The notes under the pieces: model-generated | What the model saw: the letters and a program-made list of their open reading frames with translations, nothing else | What the model was told of the DNA's origin: nothing | Databases searched by the model: none | Position numbers and translations under genes: made by a program | Part shown: piece after piece, positions 60,243-64,000 of the stretch | How the letters are laid out: every line of letters begins with the position of its first letter | Position numbering within the stretch: the stretch's first letter is position 1 | Origin: Tolypeutes matacus | Lineage: Eukaryota > Chordata > Mammalia > Cingulata > Chlamyphoridae | Assembly (NCBI GenBank): GCA_026826555.1 | Contig: JAKSZT010053928.1 | Location: forward strand, 38,609,709 to 38,673,708 | Length of the DNA stretch: 64,000 nt | Reading direction: 5' to 3'

Positions 60243-61551
60243 GTTTAATAGACTCTGTTCACTTTTTTAAAATTGTTTTTTCTTTCTCCTCAGCTGAATG
60301 ATTTCAATTGTCTTTATTTTTGTGTTAATTGATTCTTTCTTCTTTCAGCTCTGATCTGCTATTGAAACCTTGTAGGGATTTTTAAATTTCAGTTATTGTG
60401 GTCTTTATATCCAGTATTTCTGGTTGGTTCCTTTTTATAAATTTTCTCTCTTTATTGAGATTCTCATATAGTTCATTCATGATTTTCCTGATATTGTTTA
60501 GTTCCTTTAACTCTTTGATCTTATTGAAGATCATATTTTTTGAAGTCTTTTTCTACTATATCCAAAGTCTGTCATTCTTCATTGATGGCTTCTGAAGTTT
60601 TATCTTGTTTCTTTGGATGGGCCATCATTTCCTGTTTCTTTGTTTGTCCTGTAATCTTTTTTTGCACACTGTGCATGTTAATATTTTAGTATGTTAACTC
60701 TATGCTTTAGTGTCTGAGATGTTTGTTGTTTAAATTTGTATCCAGCTAGTGATATGACAGTGATTTTCTTGAATGGCAGGAGCTAACAAAAACAAACATT
60801 CCAAAGGAAAAAAAATGTCTTTCACAGTCTTTGCAAATTGGCTTTGTGTAGGCTTGTGCTGTCCTTTAGAATTTATTCTTCCTATCAAGAATATCAGCTC
60901 AAAGTGAAAGTGCAAGGTCTTATCTGTCTTTTCAGAGCCCATGTCGTGTCCTGGGCATGTGCTCATGGCCTTAGGAATTCCCCCTTTTACACTGATCTGA
61001 ATTCACCCTCTTTGTCCTTTGAAATAGAATTCTCCTCCTTCCTGGATATTCTATTTTATGTCTTGAAGCTGGTAATCCTTTGCTCCAGGCCTCTTCAATT
61101 TGAGTGTTTCATATACTGTTTTAGCTGTTCATAAGCAATTTCTGTCTGCAGGGAAAATTCTGGGAATGTGTACAGAGAGAGTGCCCTAGTTTAGTCCTTT
61201 AGGCTTATATCTGATTGACATCAACATACAGGAACCCTAGAGTGTACATAGGTGTTACTCTGCTCCTTCCAGAACAGGGCCAAGTTCCCACAATGAGATA
61301 ACAGATCAGCTCCACACCTTATCAGGGAGGGGTTATGAGAGAGGCCAGCAAGGGCACCACAAGTTTCTCCTATTGGTTTTAAGCTGCATTTTCTTGATTT
61401 AGTACTTGTCCTATTACTGCAACCCTCTAATTGTTTTAGAGCTCTGAGGAAGATGGCTCTGCCATTTTTGCCAGTTCTTCAAAGACTGTGTGAGGGGACA
61501 GAACCCTCAAGCATCCAATGCCACCATCTTGGTTAACCAGAGGTCTGATTG

Positions 61552-62355
61552 TAGAACATTTTAATCACTCCTAAGAGAAACCCCATACTTGTTAATAGTC
61601 CCTGTTTCCCCCAAGCTTCTGAGCCACAGGCAACCACTAATATACTTTTTTTCTCTAGAGTTCTGCATATTCTGTGCATTTCTTGTAAATGGAATCATAT
61701 AATAAATGGTCTTTTGAAACTAGATTCTTCCACTTAGAATAATGTGTTCAAGATTCATTCATGTTTCAGATTATATCAGTACTTCATTCTTTCTACTGTA
61801 TGGATATACCACATTTTGTTTACCCATTCATCAGTTGATAGACATTTGGGTTGTTTCCACTTTTTGACTATTATGAATAAAGCTCCTATGACAACATTCA
61901 TGTATACATTCCTGTGTGGATATATGTTTTCATTTCTCTTGGTTATATATCAAGGAATGGAAGTGGCAAACAATATGATAGTTACATATTTAACATTTTG
62001 AAAACTACCAAACTGCCTTACAAAATGGCTGTGTCATTTAACATCCAGACCAGCAATTATGAGCATTCCAAAGTCTTCGCACCCTTATGACACTTATTAT
62101 CTTTTGGATTGTAGCTGTTCTAGTGGGTATAAAGTATGATTTTTTTTTTTAGTATGGTTTTGGTTTGTATTTCACTAATGACAAATGATGTTGAGCATCT
62201 GAAAAGATGCTTGAAAAAGTGCTTGTCAGCCATTTGACTTCTTAAGCAAAATGTCTAATCACATCTTTTGCCCATTTTTCATCTAGGTTATATGCTTCTT
62301 TATTGTTGAGTTATAAGAAGTCTACATATTTTCTGGATACAAGTTCATTATCAGA
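61552..62355 (-). mobile_element. Outer L1 continued: 3'UTR and ORF2 C-terminus, antisense
   Basis: Resumes the L1 interrupted at 51246: 'aggcaaccactaatatactt', 'catttcttgtaaatggaatc', then ORF2 C-terminal coding ('ccattcatcagttgatagac', 'gggttgtttccactttt', 'aatgatgttgagcatctg'). Interrupted by the solo LTR at 62356. Confidence 0.85.
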
Positions 62356-62881
62356 TGTTGCAGTTGGGCAGTTTGATGTAATTATGAATTACAAAAATAT
62401 AATTGGATCATGCTTGTAAACTGATCTGTTAATCTGGGCATGATTAAGTTATGATTAGGGCATTGACTGGGCCACGTCAGTAGGGTGTTGAGCCCCAACC
62501 CTTGGTGGGTGGGGAATCGAATATAAAAGGCAAGGTAAAGAACAGAGTTGAAGCAGTTTTTGAGAAGCAGTTTTGATGTTGGAAAGAAGGCCCCAGGAGA
62601 AGAGAAGTCAGCCGTTAGTCTGATCTTCTACAGCTGACCTTGTGGAGGAAACAGCCTGGAGAGAAACGCAGCCCCTGGAATAGAGGAACCTAAGAAGCCT
62701 GAACCCAGGCAAATGTCAGCAGCTGTTTTGCTCTAACATGTGGCAATGGACGGTGGTGAGAGAAGAAACTTAATGCTTTATGGCCTGGTATCTGTGGACT
62801 TCTACCCCAAATAAATACCCTTTATAAAGACCAACCCATATTTGGTGTTTCACATTAGCACCCCTTTGGCTGACTAATACA
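62356..62881 (+). mobile_element. Solo LTR (third copy of the 24.3-kb family), sense
   Basis: TG start, CA end, perfect 5-bp TSD tcaga (62351-62355, 62882-62886), 526 bp, nested in the outer L1. TATA-like 'atataaaagg' at 62521-62530 and AATAAA at 62810-62815 in 'taccccaaataaatac'. It shares 'gggccacgtcagtagggt', 'cttggtgggtgggg' and 'ctttatggcctggta' with its relatives and is about 90 bp shorter than them. Confidence 0.9.
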
Positions 62882-64000
62882 TCAGATAAATGATTTTCAA
62901 TATTAATTCCCATTCTGTGGGTTGGCTTTTTATTTCTTGATGGTGCCTTTTGAAGGAGAAAATTTTAATTTTATGAAGTCCAAATTATCTGTTTTTTTGT
63001 TGTTGCTGCTTATTCTTTTGGTGTCATAGCTTCCTAACTCCAGATTTACTTCTATGTTTTATTCTAAGAGTTTTATAGTTTTAGTTCCTACATTTAGGTC
63101 TATGATGCATTTTAAGTTTGATATGTGTATGTGGTGTGAGGTAAGTGTCATTCTTTTGCATGTGAATATATGGTTGTTACGGCATCATTTGTTGAAAAAA
63201 ATATTCTTTCTCCCTTGAATTTTCCTGGTACCCTCATGTGAAATCAATAGACCATAAATGTAAGGTTTATTTCTGGACTACCCATTGTGGTCCACTATTA
63301 TATATTATATATGTCTATCTTTATGCCAGTACCACACTTTCTTGATTACTAGAGATTTGTAGTAAGTTTTGAAATTTGGAAATGTGAGTCCGCCAACTTT
63401 TTCTTCATTTGCAAACTTGTTTTGGCTATTATGGGTCCCTTGCATTTACAAATACATTTCAAGAACAGCTTGCCAGTTTCTGGGAAAAATCCAATTGGTG
63501 TTTCAATATGGATTGTGATGATCCTGCATATCAATTGGGGAATATTAATATCTTAATAATATTGTGCCTTCCAGTCTATAAATATGACATGTCTTTCTAT
63601 TTATTTGTATTCTTTAATTTTTCAACAACATTTTATAATTTCCAAAGTAAAATTTGAACATCTTGTGTTGCATTTATTTCTCAGATTTTATTATTTTAAT
63701 GCTTTATAAATATAATTGCTTTCTTAATTTCATTTTTTGGATTTTTCATTGCTAGTACATATAAATACAATTGATCTTGTATTCTGCATCCTAGCTGAAC
63801 TCATTTATTAGTTCTATTAGTTTTCTTAATGAGCTACTTACGACTTTCAATATACAAGAACATATTATCTGCAAATAGAAATAGTTTTACTTATTCTTTT
63901 CCAAACTGGGTGGCATTTATATTCTTGCCTAATTGTCCTGGATATTATTCCAAATACAGTGTTGAATAGAAGTGGTGAGAGCAGATATCCATGTCTTATT
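62882..64000 (-). mobile_element. Outer L1 continued: ORF2, antisense, runs off the window
   Basis: 'attctgtgggttggcttttt', 'cttgatggtgccttttgaag', 'tatggttgttacggcatcat', 'gccagtaccacactttcttg', 'ctgcaaatagaaatagtttt' and, at the very end, 'gtgttgaatagaagtggtga': the antisense ORF2 RT region in correct order. The rest lies beyond 64000. Frames are broken. Confidence 0.85.

Larger units (their letters stand above)
51247..61551 (-). mobile_element. Inner near full-length L1, antisense, with four nested insertions
   Basis: Bounded by 11-bp direct repeats tagaacatttt (51236-51246 and 61552-61562). On the minus strand the order is 5'UTR (61551 to about 60700, starting with an 'aagatggtggc' motif), ORF1 (about 60650-59700), ORF2 (about 59000-51850), 3'UTR and T-rich antisense tail (about 51850-51247). 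Nested insertions are 52204-52634 (LTR), 52996-55082 (MaLR), 56327-57491 (family R) and 59062-59627 (SINE). Subtracting these leaves about 6 kb, the length of a complete L1. Both ORFs carry stops and indels, so it is inactive. Confidence 0.8.

Noticed and set aside
1..64000. Short open reading frames of 60-170 codons on both strands as genes
   Set aside because: None has a gene-like domain outside transposon remnants. They overlap LTRs, SINEs, L1 antisense or AT-rich DNA, and their lengths fit chance.

Overview
This window looks like mammalian nuclear DNA from a xenarthran, most likely the nine-banded armadillo or a close relative. It is AT-rich and has no recognisable protein-coding exon or RNA gene on either strand. 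The main clue to the host is a set of tRNA-derived, often two-headed SINEs of the kind described as DAS-SINEs in armadillo, at about 8.0, 14.3, 22.8, 30.0, 42.5 and 59.1 kb. They sit beside abundant L1, half-L1 (HAL1)-like elements, ERVL/MaLR-type LTRs and older L2 and MIR fragments. The window is therefore intergenic, or lies in a very large intron. Repeat family names come from recognition by eye; no library search was run.

Layout. 0-5 kb: an L1-3'UTR-like retroposon, an old HAL1-like copy, and an MLT1-like LTR. 5.4-6.1 kb: a minisatellite of about 56-bp units followed by an (AAAT)n tract with a 10-N gap. 6.8-17 kb: L2 pieces, a two-headed SINE, a retroposon with a 15-bp target-site duplication (TSD), L1 3'UTR pieces, another SINE, and 2.2 kb of antisense L1 (ORF2 5' end to ORF1). 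17-31.6 kb: mostly unassigned sequence with L2, MIR, SINEs, two solo LTRs, an MLT2-like LTR and an antisense L1 tail. 31.6-41 kb: the most repeat-poor part, with only small MIR, L2 and L1 pieces. 41.5-44.9 kb: a HAL1-like element joined to an L1 3' end, both inside one 14-bp TSD and carrying a SINE within ORF1. 45-50.5 kb: MIR, a long antisense L2 copy, unassigned sequence, and an LTR containing a perfect 51-bp palindrome. 51.1-64 kb: a nest in which an old antisense L1 was split by a near full-length antisense L1 (51247-61551). That inner L1 was itself entered by an LTR, a MaLR provirus remnant, an L1-tailed retroposon and a two-headed SINE. The outer L1 also carries a solo LTR and runs off the window end.

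No gene network, operon, CRISPR array or mobile cargo system is present. The points worth following are structural: the HAL1/L1 composite, the palindrome, the minisatellite, a SINE-headed L1-tailed insertion, the layered nest with readable TSDs, and a repeat-poor stretch that could hold regulatory sequence. All transposon reading frames seen are broken by stops, deletions or insertions, so no element here looks able to move by itself.
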